Origin: Terriglobia bacterium
Lineage (GTDB): Bacteria; Acidobacteriota; Terriglobia; Terriglobales; Acidobacteriaceae
Direction of reading: 5' to 3'
Length of the DNA: 64,000 nt
Assembly: GCA_020072845.1 (NCBI GenBank)
Contig: JAIQGF010000003.1
Location: forward strand, 62,001-126,000
A model generated the notes under the pieces. That model did no database searches, was not told the DNA's origin, and saw only the letters and a list, made by a program, of their open reading frames with translations. Below, in pieces: positions 26,885-35,866 of the stretch. A program made the translations under genes and the position numbers. How positions within the stretch are numbered: the stretch's first letter is position 1; every line of letters begins with the position of its first letter.

Positions 26885-27307
26885 ATGTTGCGCAGGCTCA
26901 AATCGTCGATCGCCCGCAGCCACGCGTTGGGCCCTCTCGAAATGGAGCTGCTGGAGGCATTACGGAGACGCGGTGATGCCACGGTACGAGAGTTGCTCGA
27001 CGGGGCGGCGGTTCAGGCGGCCTACACGACCGTCATGACAACTCTTGATCGGCTGTATAAGAAGGGGCTGCTCGAGCGCGCCCTTGACGGCCGCGCCTTC
27101 CGCTACCGGTCCCGGGAGACAGAAGAGGAATACAACCGCAACACGGTTGCAGCCAGCCTGCAGAATCTGCTCCGTTCTGGCGACCCAGCGTTGCCAGTCT
27201 CCTTCCTGGTCGACACCGTCACCGAGCACGACGCCGCCTTGCTCGATGAACTGGCGCGCGCTGTCGGCCGCAAGCGACGCGCGCTGAGGAAGAGGGAGGC
27301 GCGCTGA
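26885..27307 (+). CDS. BlaI/MecI/CopY-family transcriptional repressor
   Basis: A 140-residue winged-helix repressor. The N-terminal DNA-binding part has LGPLEMELLEALRRRGDATVRELLD and AAYTTVMTTLDRLYKKGLLER (about residues 16-60), the family signature. A C-terminal dimerisation helix is followed by a basic tail. Such repressors are inactivated by proteolysis triggered by a partner M56 membrane protease. That partner begins at the last base of this stop codon, so the two are translationally coupled. The likely target is the receptor gene upstream and the pair itself. Confidence 0.88.
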   Translation: MLRRLKSSIARSHALGPLEMELLEALRRRGDATVRELLDGAAVQAAYTTVMTTLDRLYKKGLLERALDGRAFRYRSRETEEEYNRNTVAASLQNLLRSGDPALPVSFLVDTVTEHDAALLDELARAVGRKRRALRKREAR

Positions 27308-28233
27308 TGTATTGGCTTCGTGGCGCCGTGGTCTCGCTGGGTGTTTTCTTCCTCGTGTACGCCGCTTTGTCTGTAATCATTGCCTGCGTTTGGACGTTGG
27401 TCGGGAGGAAATACCCGCCGCGGAGCGACGCCGCTCTTTATGGCATTCGCGTTGCTCCGTTGTTCGGCGCTTGCGCCCTGGTCGCACTTTTCACAGTGCC
27501 CTCCTTTCTGTACCTGGAGCCTCGGTTCACCGACGAGACAATTGGCGCCGGTGCTATTGCTCTTGCTGTTGGCGCGGCTGGAGTGCTGGTCGCTGGGTGC
27601 TTCAATGCCGCTAGAGCCTGGTTGAAGACGGCGCGGTTCGTCGCTGCGTGCCTGGCCCAAGCGCGGCGGCCGGAGATGCCCGCCGGGATTCCAGCCTATG
27701 AGGTGTTGGGCGGGGCTCCGATGTTCTGTGTCAGCGGTGTATGGCGTCCCAAGCTATTGGTTTCCAGCGGAGTGGTTGCGCTCCTGGATGCAGTGGAGAT
27801 CGAGGCTGCGATTCGACACGAGGTGGCCCACGTCCAGCGCAAAGACAATCTCAAGAAGCTGGTGCTCCGCTTCTGCCCCTTTCCGGCGCTCGCTTCCCTG
27901 GAGCGAGAGTGGTCGAGAGCGGCTGAAATTGCCGCCGACGATGACGCAGTCTGCCACGAACACACAGCGCTCGATCTGGCTTCCGCCTTGCTCAAGATGG
28001 CTCGCGTATCTGCACAAGCGCGAACGCCAGAAATAGGAATGACCCTGATTCCCGAGAATGGCGCTCCGTTAAGCACCCGAGTCGAGAGATTGTTGGCCTG
28101 GAAACATTCTCAGAGGCAGGGAAGGCGTCATCTCCAGTGGGCGTTGCTCGTTGGCGCTCTCGTCGGCGTCGGACTCAACTACGCTTGGGCACTGGCCCAG
28201 ATGCACGAGTTTACTGAGCTCCTCGTCCGCTAG
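27307..28233 (+). CDS. M56 (BlaR1-like) membrane metalloprotease without sensor domain
   Basis: A 308-residue integral membrane zinc protease that should cleave or inactivate the BlaI-type repressor. Hydrophobic helices lie at about residues 4-30, 50-66 and 78-100, and a last one near 280-300. The zinc motif HEVAH is at residues 171-175 within the cytoplasmic loop, followed by AEIAADDDAV (third ligand region). Unlike BlaR1 it has no C-terminal penicillin-binding sensor domain, so the signal must be sensed otherwise. It overlaps the repressor stop codon by one base. Confidence 0.83.
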   Translation: MYWLRGAVVSLGVFFLVYAALSVIIACVWTLVGRKYPPRSDAALYGIRVAPLFGACALVALFTVPSFLYLEPRFTDETIGAGAIALAVGAAGVLVAGCFNAARAWLKTARFVAACLAQARRPEMPAGIPAYEVLGGAPMFCVSGVWRPKLLVSSGVVALLDAVEIEAAIRHEVAHVQRKDNLKKLVLRFCPFPALASLEREWSRAAEIAADDDAVCHEHTALDLASALLKMARVSAQARTPEIGMTLIPENGAPLSTRVERLLAWKHSQRQGRRHLQWALLVGALVGVGLNYAWALAQMHEFTELLVR

Positions 28234-28259
28234 TTGGCGTCCAGGTTGCCCCGATCCGA

Positions 28260-28580
28260 TCATCGTAAATACAGGCGCTGCGAGGAAAGCTGAGCCGTGT
28301 CCTTCTCCTGCAGATCGCGCGCTTCTTTAAGCGACAGCTCGGCCGCAGTCGCGCGGCGCGGTATCTGGCTGTACAGGTAGCGGCCGATCACCCCGCTGAG
28401 CGCGACCGCGCTCATGATCCAACACGCCGTGCCAACAAATCCACGAAACTTGAACGAGGCGTGGAAGGCGATCACGAACGGAGCCGCCAGGCCAAGCAGG
28501 ACGTGATCATCCATCCAGTGCTTGGCGAGTCCCTGCTCAGTTCGCAGGGCGCATCTTGAATGTGTGGCACCGATGGCCAT
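28260..28580 (-). pseudogene. Probable truncated membrane protein
   Basis: The frame encodes 106 residues with two hydrophobic segments (HVLLGLAAPFVIAFHASF and TACWIMSAVALSGVIG) ending in GRYLYSQIPR. This block resembles the last membrane part of longer bacterial membrane proteins that I know from memory as cytochrome b561- or reductase-like. Here the N-terminal part (residues 1-25) is unlike a membrane protein, and there is no ribosome site. It lies downstream of phoU on the same strand. A decayed gene is the best reading; a short intact protein is possible. Confidence 0.4.
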
Positions 28581-28650
28581 GGCCAGACGGTGAAAGGACT
28601 TACCGTGTCCGAGGTTCAGCGGAGTTTGGCGGAAGAGCGCCGCGAGCCGA

Positions 28651-29325
28651 TCAGCGGTTCGGTTCCCCGCCGAAGTGGTGGCGGACGTCGGCCCCGCGCA
28701 CCCAAAAGATCACGTCCTCGGCGATATTGGTGGCGTGGTCGCCGACGCGCTCCAGGTTGCGCGCGATGATGATCGCATCCATTGCCTGCTCGGTCACTTC
28801 CGGCGACTTCTTCATCAGATCCATCATCACGTCGGCGATCTCGTAGTTCATGCGGTCCACGGTGTCGTCCATGGTGAGCACCCGCTCGGCAAGATTGGCA
28901 TCGCCGAGCACGAACGCTTCCAGGGCCATCCGGATCATCTTTGCGGAGGTCGCAGCCATCAGCGGGATGTCAATCGGCAAGTCCACCGCGGGCACGGTCA
29001 GCAATCGTTCGACCCGTTCGGCGATGTTGACCGCCTGGTCGCCGACGCGCTCCAGATCGGCGTTGATCTTAATCACGGCGACGATGAAGCGCAGGTCGAT
29101 CGCCATCGGCTGCTGCATGGCGAGCAGGTCGAGCGCCAATTCGTCAATTTCGCGCTCGTCGGCGTTGATGGCGGCCTCGCTGGCGAACACCAGCCGGCAC
29201 TGGGCCCCGTCGCGCTCGCGGAAAGCATTGATCGCGCGCGTAATCGACAGTTCCGCCATGCCTGCCATGCGCAGCAGCCGGTCCTTCAGTTCGTCCAGGC
29301 CTTCGTGAAAGCGAGTGCGCGTCAT
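28651..29325 (-). CDS. phoU: Phosphate signalling protein PhoU
   Basis: A 224-residue cytoplasmic negative regulator that links the Pst transporter to the PhoR kinase. Two repeated three-helix PhoU domains are visible, each with the metal-binding helix: [16 protein letters not shown] near residue 74 and [16 protein letters not shown] near 177. Its ATG overlaps the pstB stop (ATGA), so translation is coupled. It is the last gene of the pst operon, the usual position. Confidence 0.93.
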   Translation of the reverse strand: MTRTRFHEGLDELKDRLLRMAGMAELSITRAINAFRERDGAQCRLVFASEAAINADEREIDELALDLLAMQQPMAIDLRFIVAVIKINADLERVGDQAVNIAERVERLLTVPAVDLPIDIPLMAATSAKMIRMALEAFVLGDANLAERVLTMDDTVDRMNYEIADVMMDLMKKSPEVTEQAMDAIIIARNLERVGDHATNIAEDVIFWVRGADVRHHFGGEPNR

Positions 29326-30083
29326 CCGAACCTGCCGGTAATGTAGTCCTCGGTCCTCTTGTCCCCGGGAGTGGTAAAGATCTTCTGGGTTTTGTCGAAC
29401 TCGATCAGATCGCCGAGGAGGAAAAACCCCGTCCACTCCGCGACCCGGGCCGCCTGCTGCATGTTGTGGGTGACGATCACGACCGTGAAGCGCTCCTTCA
29501 ACTGGTAAATCAGGTCTTCAATTTTCGCGGTGGAGATCGGATCCAACGCCGACGCCGGCTCATCCATCAGCAGCACTTCCGGCTGTACGGCCAAAGCGCG
29601 CGCGATGCACAACCGCTGCTGCTGCCCGCCGGAAAGGCTCGCCCCCGATTGTTTCTTGAGCCCGTCCTTGACCTCGTCCCACAGGGCGGCCAAGCGCAGC
29701 GACCGCTCGACGGTTTCCTCCAGCTCGCGGCGGTTGCGAAATCCGTTGAGCTTCAATCCCGCGGCCACGTTGTCATAGATCGTCATGGTCGGAAAAGGAT
29801 TCGGCTTTTGAAAAACCATGCCCACGCGCCGGCGCACTTCCACCGCCGGCGTTCCGTTCCCGTACACGTCGGTGTTGCCGATCAGCAGCTTGCCCTCGAC
29901 CCGGGCTCCCGGAATGGTCTCATGCATGCGGTTGATGCAGCGGACGAAGGTGGACTTCCCGCAACCGGACGGCCCGATGATCGCCGTGACCGTGTTGGGC
30001 TGCATCTGCACGCTGATGCCGTGCAGCGCCTCGATTTTGCCGAACCAGGCGCGCAGCCCGCGGACATCGATTCCCACGCCCAC
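29322..30083 (-). CDS. pstB: Phosphate ABC transporter ATP-binding protein
   Basis: The 253-residue ATPase that powers high-affinity phosphate uptake together with PstA and PstC. Walker [10 protein letters not shown] is near residue 36, the Q-loop [12 protein letters not shown]-like segment near 90, the signature [15 protein letters not shown] near 150 and Walker [14 protein letters not shown] near 170. The start is GTG at 30083, one base after the pstA stop, preceded by a purine-rich run. The gene order pstA-pstB-phoU is standard. Confidence 0.95.
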   Translation of the reverse strand: MGVGIDVRGLRAWFGKIEALHGISVQMQPNTVTAIIGPSGCGKSTFVRCINRMHETIPGARVEGKLLIGNTDVYGNGTPAVEVRRRVGMVFQKPNPFPTMTIYDNVAAGLKLNGFRNRRELEETVERSLRLAALWDEVKDGLKKQSGASLSGGQQQRLCIARALAVQPEVLLMDEPASALDPISTAKIEDLIYQLKERFTVVIVTHNMQQAARVAEWTGFFLLGDLIEFDKTQKIFTTPGDKRTEDYITGRFG

Positions 30084-30084
30084 G

Positions 30085-30963
30085 TTAAGCCGCCCCCTTC
30101 AACAGCCCGCGGCTGGCGAAAATGCGCACCACCGAAATCGTCCCGATGATCATCACGATCAGCACGAGCGCTCCCGCCCACGCCATGCGGTGCCAGTCGT
30201 CGTACGGCGAAATCGCGTAAGTGTATACCTGCAGCGACAAGGCGGCGGTCGGCTGGCTGAATTTCAAGTTCCAGAACTGGTTTCCGAACGCGGTGAATAG
30301 CAGCGGGGCCGTCTCGCCGGCCACGCGGGCAAACGCCAACATGATTCCGGTAATCACTCCCGCGCTCGCCGTGCGCAAGGTGACCGACAAGGTGGTCCTC
30401 CACTGCGGAATACCCAGGCCGAGCGCCGCTTCGCGGATGGTCTGCGGCACCATGAGCAGCATCTCCTCCGTCGCCCGGACGATGATGGGGATCATCATGA
30501 TGCCCAAGGCGATGCCGCCCGCGAATGCAGAGAAATGCTTCTGCGTCACCACCACCAGCCCGTACACTGCGATCCCGGTAACAATCGAGGGCACACCGTT
30601 GAGCACGTCGGCCGTGAAGCGGATGACGTTGCCTAACGTATTGCGGCCGTATTCGGACAAGTAAATTCCCCCGGCAATCCCCCAGGGCACTCCGATCAGG
30701 CTGGCCACGCCCAGGATCATAAACGTCCCTACGATCGCGTTTCCTACACCGCCACCGGTTTCGCCAACCGGTTTCGGAATATGGGTCAGAAACGCCCAGT
30801 TCACCGAGCCAACTCCCTTGATCATCAGGAATCCGAGAATCAGGAACAGAGGCACCAGCACCAGCAGGGCAGCCAGGCCGGTGGCCGCCATGACGGCGCG
30901 ATTGACGATCCGCCGGTACCAGCTCACCCGGACCGGCATCCCGGATTGAAGCACCTCAGCCAT
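30085..30963 (-). CDS. pstA: Phosphate ABC transporter permease PstA
   Basis: A 292-residue inner-membrane permease with about six transmembrane helices. The ABC permease EAA loop is [19 protein letters not shown] near residue 179, and the family segment [15 protein letters not shown] is near 120. Together with PstC it forms the translocation channel. Its start overlaps the pstC stop by eight bases, so expression is coupled. Confidence 0.93.
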   Translation of the reverse strand: MAEVLQSGMPVRVSWYRRIVNRAVMAATGLAALLVLVPLFLILGFLMIKGVGSVNWAFLTHIPKPVGETGGGVGNAIVGTFMILGVASLIGVPWGIAGGIYLSEYGRNTLGNVIRFTADVLNGVPSIVTGIAVYGLVVVTQKHFSAFAGGIALGIMMIPIIVRATEEMLLMVPQTIREAALGLGIPQWRTTLSVTLRTASAGVITGIMLAFARVAGETAPLLFTAFGNQFWNLKFSQPTAALSLQVYTYAISPYDDWHRMAWAGALVLIVMIIGTISVVRIFASRGLLKGAA

Positions 30964-31993
30964 ACACCCTCGACGGCGAGCCCCGCGTCGTCATCCACAC
31001 CAGCAGCCGGGCCAAGGCGTTGACCACGAGGGTCAGCAGAAACAGCGCCAGCCCGATTTCAACAATCGCGCTGAGATAAAGATTGCCGGTGGCCTCGGTG
31101 AACTCGTTGGCGATCATGCTGGCCATCGTGTACCCGGGCGCGAACAATGATTTCGCAATTTCCGGGCGATTGCCGATCACCATCGTTACCGCCATGGTTT
31201 CGCCCAGCGCCCGGCCGAGGCCCAGCATGACGCCGCCGACGATGCCCACCCGCGCGTTGCGCAGGATCCCGGTGCGAATCATCTCCCACTGCGTGGCGCC
31301 CAGGGCGAGAACGCCTTCCCGCTGGTGCTGCGGAACGGTGAGCATCACTTCGCGCGTGATCGACGAGATGAACGGCACCACCATGATCGCCAGGATCACT
31401 CCCGCGGCCAGCATCCCGATCCCGTAGATTGGGCCGGTGAATAGGCCCGTCCACCCCAAGGACTGCTTGAGGAACGGGTCAATGTGCAGGCGCAGGAAAG
31501 GCACCAGAACGAAAATGCCCCACAGACCGTAAATCACGCTCGGAATCGCGGCCAGCAGCTCCACCGTGAACGACAAAGGCGCGCGCAGCGGGCGCGGGCA
31601 CAATTCGTTGATAAAGATCGCCACTCCGATTCCGAGCGGCACCGCGATGATCAGCGCGATCAGCGAGGAGACCAAGGTGCCATAGATAAACGGAAACGCT
31701 CCAAACTCGCCGCCGACGGGGTCCCAGTTGCTGCCGACGAAGAAACCAAATCCGAATTTCGAGATCGCCAGCCGGGAGTGCCAGACCAATTCGAAAACGA
31801 TGAGTAACACGGCTGCGACAACCGACAGCGCTGCTGCCACCGTTACGTACTTGAAGATTTGGTCTGGAGCGGCGCTCGTGCGGAAAGCCGGCGGCTGCGG
31901 TAACGGCTTCCCCGCCTGTGCCATCGACTCAAGGTCAGGCACTTTCGACTGTGGGTCGGCCACGCGCAACTCCGGCTTGCTTCGCGTATTCAA
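30956..31993 (-). CDS. pstC: Phosphate ABC transporter permease PstC
   Basis: A 345-residue permease. About 45 hydrophilic residues precede the first helix (VTVAAALSVVAAVLLIVFELV), then a periplasmic segment and about six helices, with LAAIPSVIYGLWGIFVLVPFL and GVLALGATQWEMIRTGIL (EAA loop). TTG at 31993 gives this length; ATG at 31924 would remove 23 residues and is plausible. A Pho-box-like repeat ends only 26 bases before the TTG, which would leave little room for a leader and slightly favours the internal ATG. It is separated from pstS by a terminator. Confidence 0.9.
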   Translation of the reverse strand: MNTRSKPELRVADPQSKVPDLESMAQAGKPLPQPPAFRTSAAPDQIFKYVTVAAALSVVAAVLLIVFELVWHSRLAISKFGFGFFVGSNWDPVGGEFGAFPFIYGTLVSSLIALIIAVPLGIGVAIFINELCPRPLRAPLSFTVELLAAIPSVIYGLWGIFVLVPFLRLHIDPFLKQSLGWTGLFTGPIYGIGMLAAGVILAIMVVPFISSITREVMLTVPQHQREGVLALGATQWEMIRTGILRNARVGIVGGVMLGLGRALGETMAVTMVIGNRPEIAKSLFAPGYTMASMIANEFTEATGNLYLSAIVEIGLALFLLTLVVNALARLLVWMTTRGSPSRVYG

Positions 31994-32019
31994 GTTCGTG
32001 TGGCCAAGCTAACAGACCT

Positions 32020-32037
32020 TTGTTACAGGATTGTTAA
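32020..32037 (-). promoter_or_regulatory. Pho-box-like direct repeat upstream of pstC
   Basis: Two copies, TTGTTAC and TTGTTAA, are spaced by four bases, an 11-bp period. This is the spacing of PhoB boxes in enterobacteria, and the same core occurs upstream of pstS. Position just before pstC suggests separate phosphate control of pstCAB-phoU. Confidence 0.6.
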
Positions 32038-32149
32038 ACACTGAGGGAAGGCGAAACGGGCCACGTTCCAACTTGTGCTTGACGAGCGCTCAGGCAGCCC
32101 TCTCGGGTGCGTCGGGGGGTTGGAAGCGGCTCATCATCGGTGGCCAATG

Positions 32150-32179
32150 AAAAAGGGCGCCGGCAGTGCCGTCGCCCTT
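32150..32179 (-). terminator. Rho-independent terminator after pstS
   Basis: On the minus strand the stem AAGGGCG/CGCCCTT encloses a second stem CGGC/GCCG and is followed by a run of five T. It lies 22 bases after the pstS stop. It likely limits read-through so that the binding protein is made in excess over the permease. Confidence 0.75.
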
Positions 32180-32200
32180 ATCCTCATCCCCAAAATTCAA

Positions 32201-33214
32201 TTACCGGATTTCCTTGAGCTTGGCCCGCTCCATTTCCGCGACTTGCTTGGGCAGAGGAGCGTAGTTCAACGCGGTTACCATGGGCTCCCCGTTGTTGAGC
32301 ATCCACGTCAGGAAGTTCACCATCGCGGTTTTCTTCGTCTGGTCCTGCCATTGCGTGGGCACCAGCAAGTAGGTGAAGCTCGCAATCGGGTACGCGTCCT
32401 TTCCTGGCGCATTCGTGATGGACACGCGGAAATCCGGCGGCACCTTCGTGCCCGCGGCCGCCTTGGTGGTCGTATCGAGGCTGGCTTTCACGAAGGTCCC
32501 GGACGAATTCTTCACCGTGCCAAACGGGATGTTGTTCTGCAGCGCGTAGATCAGTTCCACGTAACCAATCGCTCCCGGCTGCTGCCGCACCACTCCCGAA
32601 ACGCCCTCATTGCCCTTGCCGCCCAGGCCGACCGGCCATTTCACGGAGGTATTGGCACCGACCTGCGATTTCCACTCCGGGCTGATCTTGGAAAGGTAGT
32701 CGGTCCAAACAAAGGTTGTTCCACTGCCGTCGGAGCGGTGGACCACCACGATGTCCGTGTCGGGCAGCTTCAGCCCAGGGTTGGCGCTGGTCAGCGCCTT
32801 GTCGTTCCACTTGGTGATCTTCCCCAGATAAATACCCGCCAGCGCCTCGGGTGTGAACTTGATCTCCCCTGAGACCCCTGGCACGTTGTAGGCCGGCACC
32901 ACGCTGCCCAGCACGGTCGGAAATTGAATGATCGTCTTGCCCATTTCCTTAAGCTGATTATCATCGAGCGGCATGTCGCTGGCGCCGAAGTCCACCGTTC
33001 CGGACTGCAACTGCCGGATTCCGCCGCCGCTGCCGATCGATTGATAGTTAATTTGTACGCCATGCACCTTCTGGAATTCGTTGAACCACTTCGAATAGAT
33101 CGGGTACGGGAAGGTCGCGCCCGCCCCGTTCAGGTTTGTTTGCGCTACGGCCGCGCTCGTAAGGAACGCCAGCGTCAACACCAACACTGCGCCAACCAGC
33201 ATGCGTCGAGTCAA
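32201..33214 (-). CDS. pstS: Periplasmic phosphate-binding protein
   Basis: The 337-residue high-affinity phosphate receptor of the Pst system. A signal peptide (LVGAVLVLTLAFLTSAAVAQ, residues 6-25) precedes LNGAGATFPYPIYSKW and YQSIGSGGGIRQLQ, which contribute the phosphate-binding loops. HRSDGSGTTFVWTDYL near residue 180 is the second binding block. The start is TTG at 33214, supported by AGGAGG nine bases upstream; ATG at 33202 would lack that spacing. It faces phoB across a control region with a Pho-box-like repeat. Confidence 0.95.
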   Translation of the reverse strand: MTRRMLVGAVLVLTLAFLTSAAVAQTNLNGAGATFPYPIYSKWFNEFQKVHGVQINYQSIGSGGGIRQLQSGTVDFGASDMPLDDNQLKEMGKTIIQFPTVLGSVVPAYNVPGVSGEIKFTPEALAGIYLGKITKWNDKALTSANPGLKLPDTDIVVVHRSDGSGTTFVWTDYLSKISPEWKSQVGANTSVKWPVGLGGKGNEGVSGVVRQQPGAIGYVELIYALQNNIPFGTVKNSSGTFVKASLDTTTKAAAGTKVPPDFRVSITNAPGKDAYPIASFTYLLVPTQWQDQTKKTAMVNFLTWMLNNGEPMVTALNYAPLPKQVAEMERAKLKEIR

Positions 33215-33254
33215 GGTTAAATTCCTCCTGTTCCTCCCAATTGTTAGTAACGAA

Positions 33255-33272
33255 CTGTTACAGCCGTGTTAC
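33255..33272. promoter_or_regulatory. Pho-box-like direct repeat between pstS and phoB
   Basis: CTGTTAC and GTGTTAC are separated by four bases (11-bp period), matching the repeat ahead of pstC. It is placed to serve pstS on the minus strand and possibly phoBR on the plus strand. Confidence 0.65.
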
Positions 33273-33298
33273 AACCCGGTGAATTCTCAGTGAAACAA

Positions 33299-33331
33299 CC
33301 GGGCAGGATGGAATCGCATGCACCTGCCCGG
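33299..33331. repeat. Perfect inverted repeat just upstream of phoB
   Basis: The nine-base arms CCGGGCAGG and CCTGCCCGG are separated by 15 bases and end 14 bases before the phoB start. It could be an operator or a hairpin in the leader region. It has no T-run, so it is not a standard terminator. Confidence 0.55.
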
Positions 33332-33345
33332 CTACACTAGGGGGA

Positions 33346-34038
33346 GTGAAACAGCAGATATTTCTGGTCGAAGACGACGCCGACATCACGCGCCTGGTGC
33401 GCCATCATCTCGAGGCCTCCGGCTACCTGGTGCGCACCTACTCCGCGATCGGGGGCGTGCTGCCCGACGCCCTCAAGCACCGCCCCGCTCTGTTTCTGCT
33501 CGACATCATGGTTCCCGGCGGCAGCGGCCTGGCTCTGTGCGAGCAGGTACGAGCCTCGGAGATTCTGGCCCCCACGCCCATCATCTTTCTTACTGCCAAG
33601 ACGTCCGAAACCGACCGCGTGCTCGGCTTCGAAGTGGGCGCCGATGATTACATTTCCAAGCCCTTCAGCCCGCGCGAGTTGGTGGCGCGCATCAAGGCCG
33701 TGCTGCGCCGCTTCGAACCCCCGCTGCCGTCCACCGTCCGCGAGCTCGGCGACCTCCGCATTGACACCGGCGCCATGACGCTCACCGTCCGCGGCAACAA
33801 CGTTTCGACCACCGCCACCGAGTTTCGCCTGCTCGACTATTTCGCGCGCCACACCGGCCGCGTCTTCACCCGCGACCAATTGCTGGACGCGGTGTGGCGC
33901 GACACCGCCTTTGTCACCCCGCGTTCGGTGGATGTCTATGTCCGCCGCCTGCGCGAGAAAATCGAAAGCAATCCCGAAGACCCGCGTTATTTAAAGACCG
34001 TCCGCGGCACCGGCTACCGTTTCGAGGTGCCGCGATGA
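33346..34038 (+). CDS. phoB: Phosphate response regulator, OmpR/PhoB family
   Basis: A 230-residue DNA-binding response regulator. The receiver domain has the acidic pair VEDDAD near residue 8, the phospho-acceptor Asp53 in LLDIM, the Thr/Ser site FLTAKTSE and the Lys in SKPFSP. The C-terminal winged helix (about 130-228) ends RYLKTVRGTGYRF. It is predicted to bind the repeats upstream of pstS and pstC. The start is GTG at 33346, with a GGGGGA run directly adjacent, an unusually short spacing. It overlaps phoR by 4 bases. Confidence 0.92.
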   Translation: MKQQIFLVEDDADITRLVRHHLEASGYLVRTYSAIGGVLPDALKHRPALFLLDIMVPGGSGLALCEQVRASEILAPTPIIFLTAKTSETDRVLGFEVGADDYISKPFSPRELVARIKAVLRRFEPPLPSTVRELGDLRIDTGAMTLTVRGNNVSTTATEFRLLDYFARHTGRVFTRDQLLDAVWRDTAFVTPRSVDVYVRRLREKIESNPEDPRYLKTVRGTGYRFEVPR

Positions 34039-35792
34039 CGAATCGCATCTTCTTTAAGCTGCTCGGCGCCTTCCTGCTGGTGATCGCGGTCGCCACTCTC
34101 ACGCTCGACTTCTCCGTCCGCAAGGCGTGGGAAGAGTCTCTTTACAGGGAAATCCGCACCTCGCTGGAGCAGAAGGCGACACTGTTCGCCCAGGCGGTGC
34201 AGCAGGACCGTGAACGCCGAAGCCTGCAAGCCATTGCCGACGATGTTTCTCGCGCCGCCGACGCCCGCGCCACCATCATCACGCCTGACGGCCTTGTGCT
34301 CGCCGACACTCGCGCCAATCCCGCCGAGATGGAAAACCACGCGACCCGGCCGGAATTCATCGCCGCGCTGCACGGCAGCATCGGCAGCGCCACGCGCACC
34401 AGCCATACCGTCGGTATTCCTTTTCTTTACGTCGCTGCGCCCATCCAGGGTGGCGCCGTGCGCCTCGCTTATCCGCTCTCCTTCATCCAGCAGACGACCC
34501 GCAACATTCGCCTGCACCTGCTATGGGCATCGTTGGCGGCGTTGTTGCTGGCGACCATCATCTCGGCTGTAGTGGCGCGCCTCGTCTCGGGCCGCCTCCA
34601 GCGTATCGTCGTGTTCGCCGATCGCATCGCCTCTGGTGACCTCAGCGCGCGAATCGAGGAATCCTCCGGCGACGAGATCGCCCATGTGGCCTCCGCCCTT
34701 GACCGCACGGCGCGCCAGTTGGAGGGGAGCTTTGCTGCCGTTGAAACCGGCCGCAAGCAGCTGGAAGCGCTGCTCAACAGCATGCAGGACGCGGTGCTCG
34801 CCGTCTCCCACGACCGCCGCATCCAGTGGTCGAACGGTCCCATGAACGCCATCGCGCGCGTTTCCATCGGCTCGCCGCTGGTGGGCGCGGTTCGCGACCC
34901 CGACTATCTCGCCGCGGTCGAGGGCGCGCTGGAGCACAACGAACCTCGAACCGCGCGCGCCACCGCCCTGGTTCCCGGCCGTACCTTCGGAGTGACCGCC
35001 GCCCCCCTGCCCGGCGGCGGTGCGGTCGCCGTGCTGCACGACCATACCAACATCGAGCGCGTGGAAAAAACCCGCCGCGATTTCATCGCCAACGTCTCGC
35101 ACGAACTCCGCACACCGCTGACCTCGATCCAGGGATTCGCCGAAACTCTGCTCGATCTGGAGTCCTCCGGCAGCGCCGATGCGGCGACCAAGCAAGACTT
35201 CCTCGAGGTGATCCGCAAGAACGCCGCCCGCATGGCCCGGTTGACCGAAGATCTGCTGGTGCTGGCGCGCGTCGAATCGGGCGAGCGCGCCTTCAGTCTC
35301 CGCCCCACGTCGCCCGCCGCGCTGCTCGACGACGCCGTCGAAACCTTTCCTGCCGCCGCCAAGGCCGGCGGCATCGAGATCGAAGTCGAGAACACGGCCA
35401 CGCAGATGGTGCAGGCCGACAAGGATGCCATCCACCAGGTGTTCACCAACCTGATTGACAACGCGATCAAGTACGCAGGGTCGGGTGCGCGCATCGCGGT
35501 CGGTGCGCAGGATGACGAAAACGGGGTGGAGTTCTACGTGCGCGACTACGGTCCCGGCATCGCCAGCGAACATCTGCCGCGCCTGTTCGAGCGCTTCTAC
35601 CGGGTGGACAAAGCGCGCTCGCGCGAATCCGGCGGCACCGGCCTCGGTCTTGCCATTGCCAAGCACATCGTGCGCGCCCACGGCGGAAATATTCGCGTGG
35701 CCAGCCAGCTCAACCACGGTTGTACCTTCGCGTTTGTCCTGCAACCAGCGGCCGGAACATCCAGCAACGTAGCGGCGGTTCACGGTCACTAA
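34035..35792 (+). CDS. phoR: Phosphate-type sensor histidine kinase
   Basis: A 585-residue membrane sensor kinase, partner of the overlapping response regulator. An N-terminal helix (LLGAFLLVIAVATLTLDF, about 9-26) is followed by an extracytoplasmic sensor of about 130 residues. A second helix (LLWASLAALLLATIISAVVA, near 160-180) leads to a HAMP segment, a PAS domain (about 250-335) and the HisKA domain with His356 in SHELRTPLTSI. The ATPase domain has NLIDNAIKYA, YGPGIA and GGTGLGLAIAKHI. The periplasmic sensor is larger than in E. coli PhoR, so it might sense more than Pst/PhoU status. Confidence 0.88.
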   Translation: MTNRIFFKLLGAFLLVIAVATLTLDFSVRKAWEESLYREIRTSLEQKATLFAQAVQQDRERRSLQAIADDVSRAADARATIITPDGLVLADTRANPAEMENHATRPEFIAALHGSIGSATRTSHTVGIPFLYVAAPIQGGAVRLAYPLSFIQQTTRNIRLHLLWASLAALLLATIISAVVARLVSGRLQRIVVFADRIASGDLSARIEESSGDEIAHVASALDRTARQLEGSFAAVETGRKQLEALLNSMQDAVLAVSHDRRIQWSNGPMNAIARVSIGSPLVGAVRDPDYLAAVEGALEHNEPRTARATALVPGRTFGVTAAPLPGGGAVAVLHDHTNIERVEKTRRDFIANVSHELRTPLTSIQGFAETLLDLESSGSADAATKQDFLEVIRKNAARMARLTEDLLVLARVESGERAFSLRPTSPAALLDDAVETFPAAAKAGGIEIEVENTATQMVQADKDAIHQVFTNLIDNAIKYAGSGARIAVGAQDDENGVEFYVRDYGPGIASEHLPRLFERFYRVDKARSRESGGTGLGLAIAKHIVRAHGGNIRVASQLNHGCTFAFVLQPAAGTSSNVAAVHGH

Positions 35793-35829
35793 ATCACCAG
35801 CTCGGAGGATCACCCCATACTCCGCATCG

Positions 35830-35835
35830 TATAAT
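35830..35835 (+). promoter_or_regulatory. Possible -10 element of the mrp gene
   Basis: A perfect TATAAT lies 32 bases before the proposed TTG start of the ATPase gene. No good -35 is seen 16-18 bases upstream, so this is a tentative promoter. Confidence 0.4.
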
Positions 35836-35866
35836 CAAGGATTAGTCCTAACCACGAGGTTTTCCC

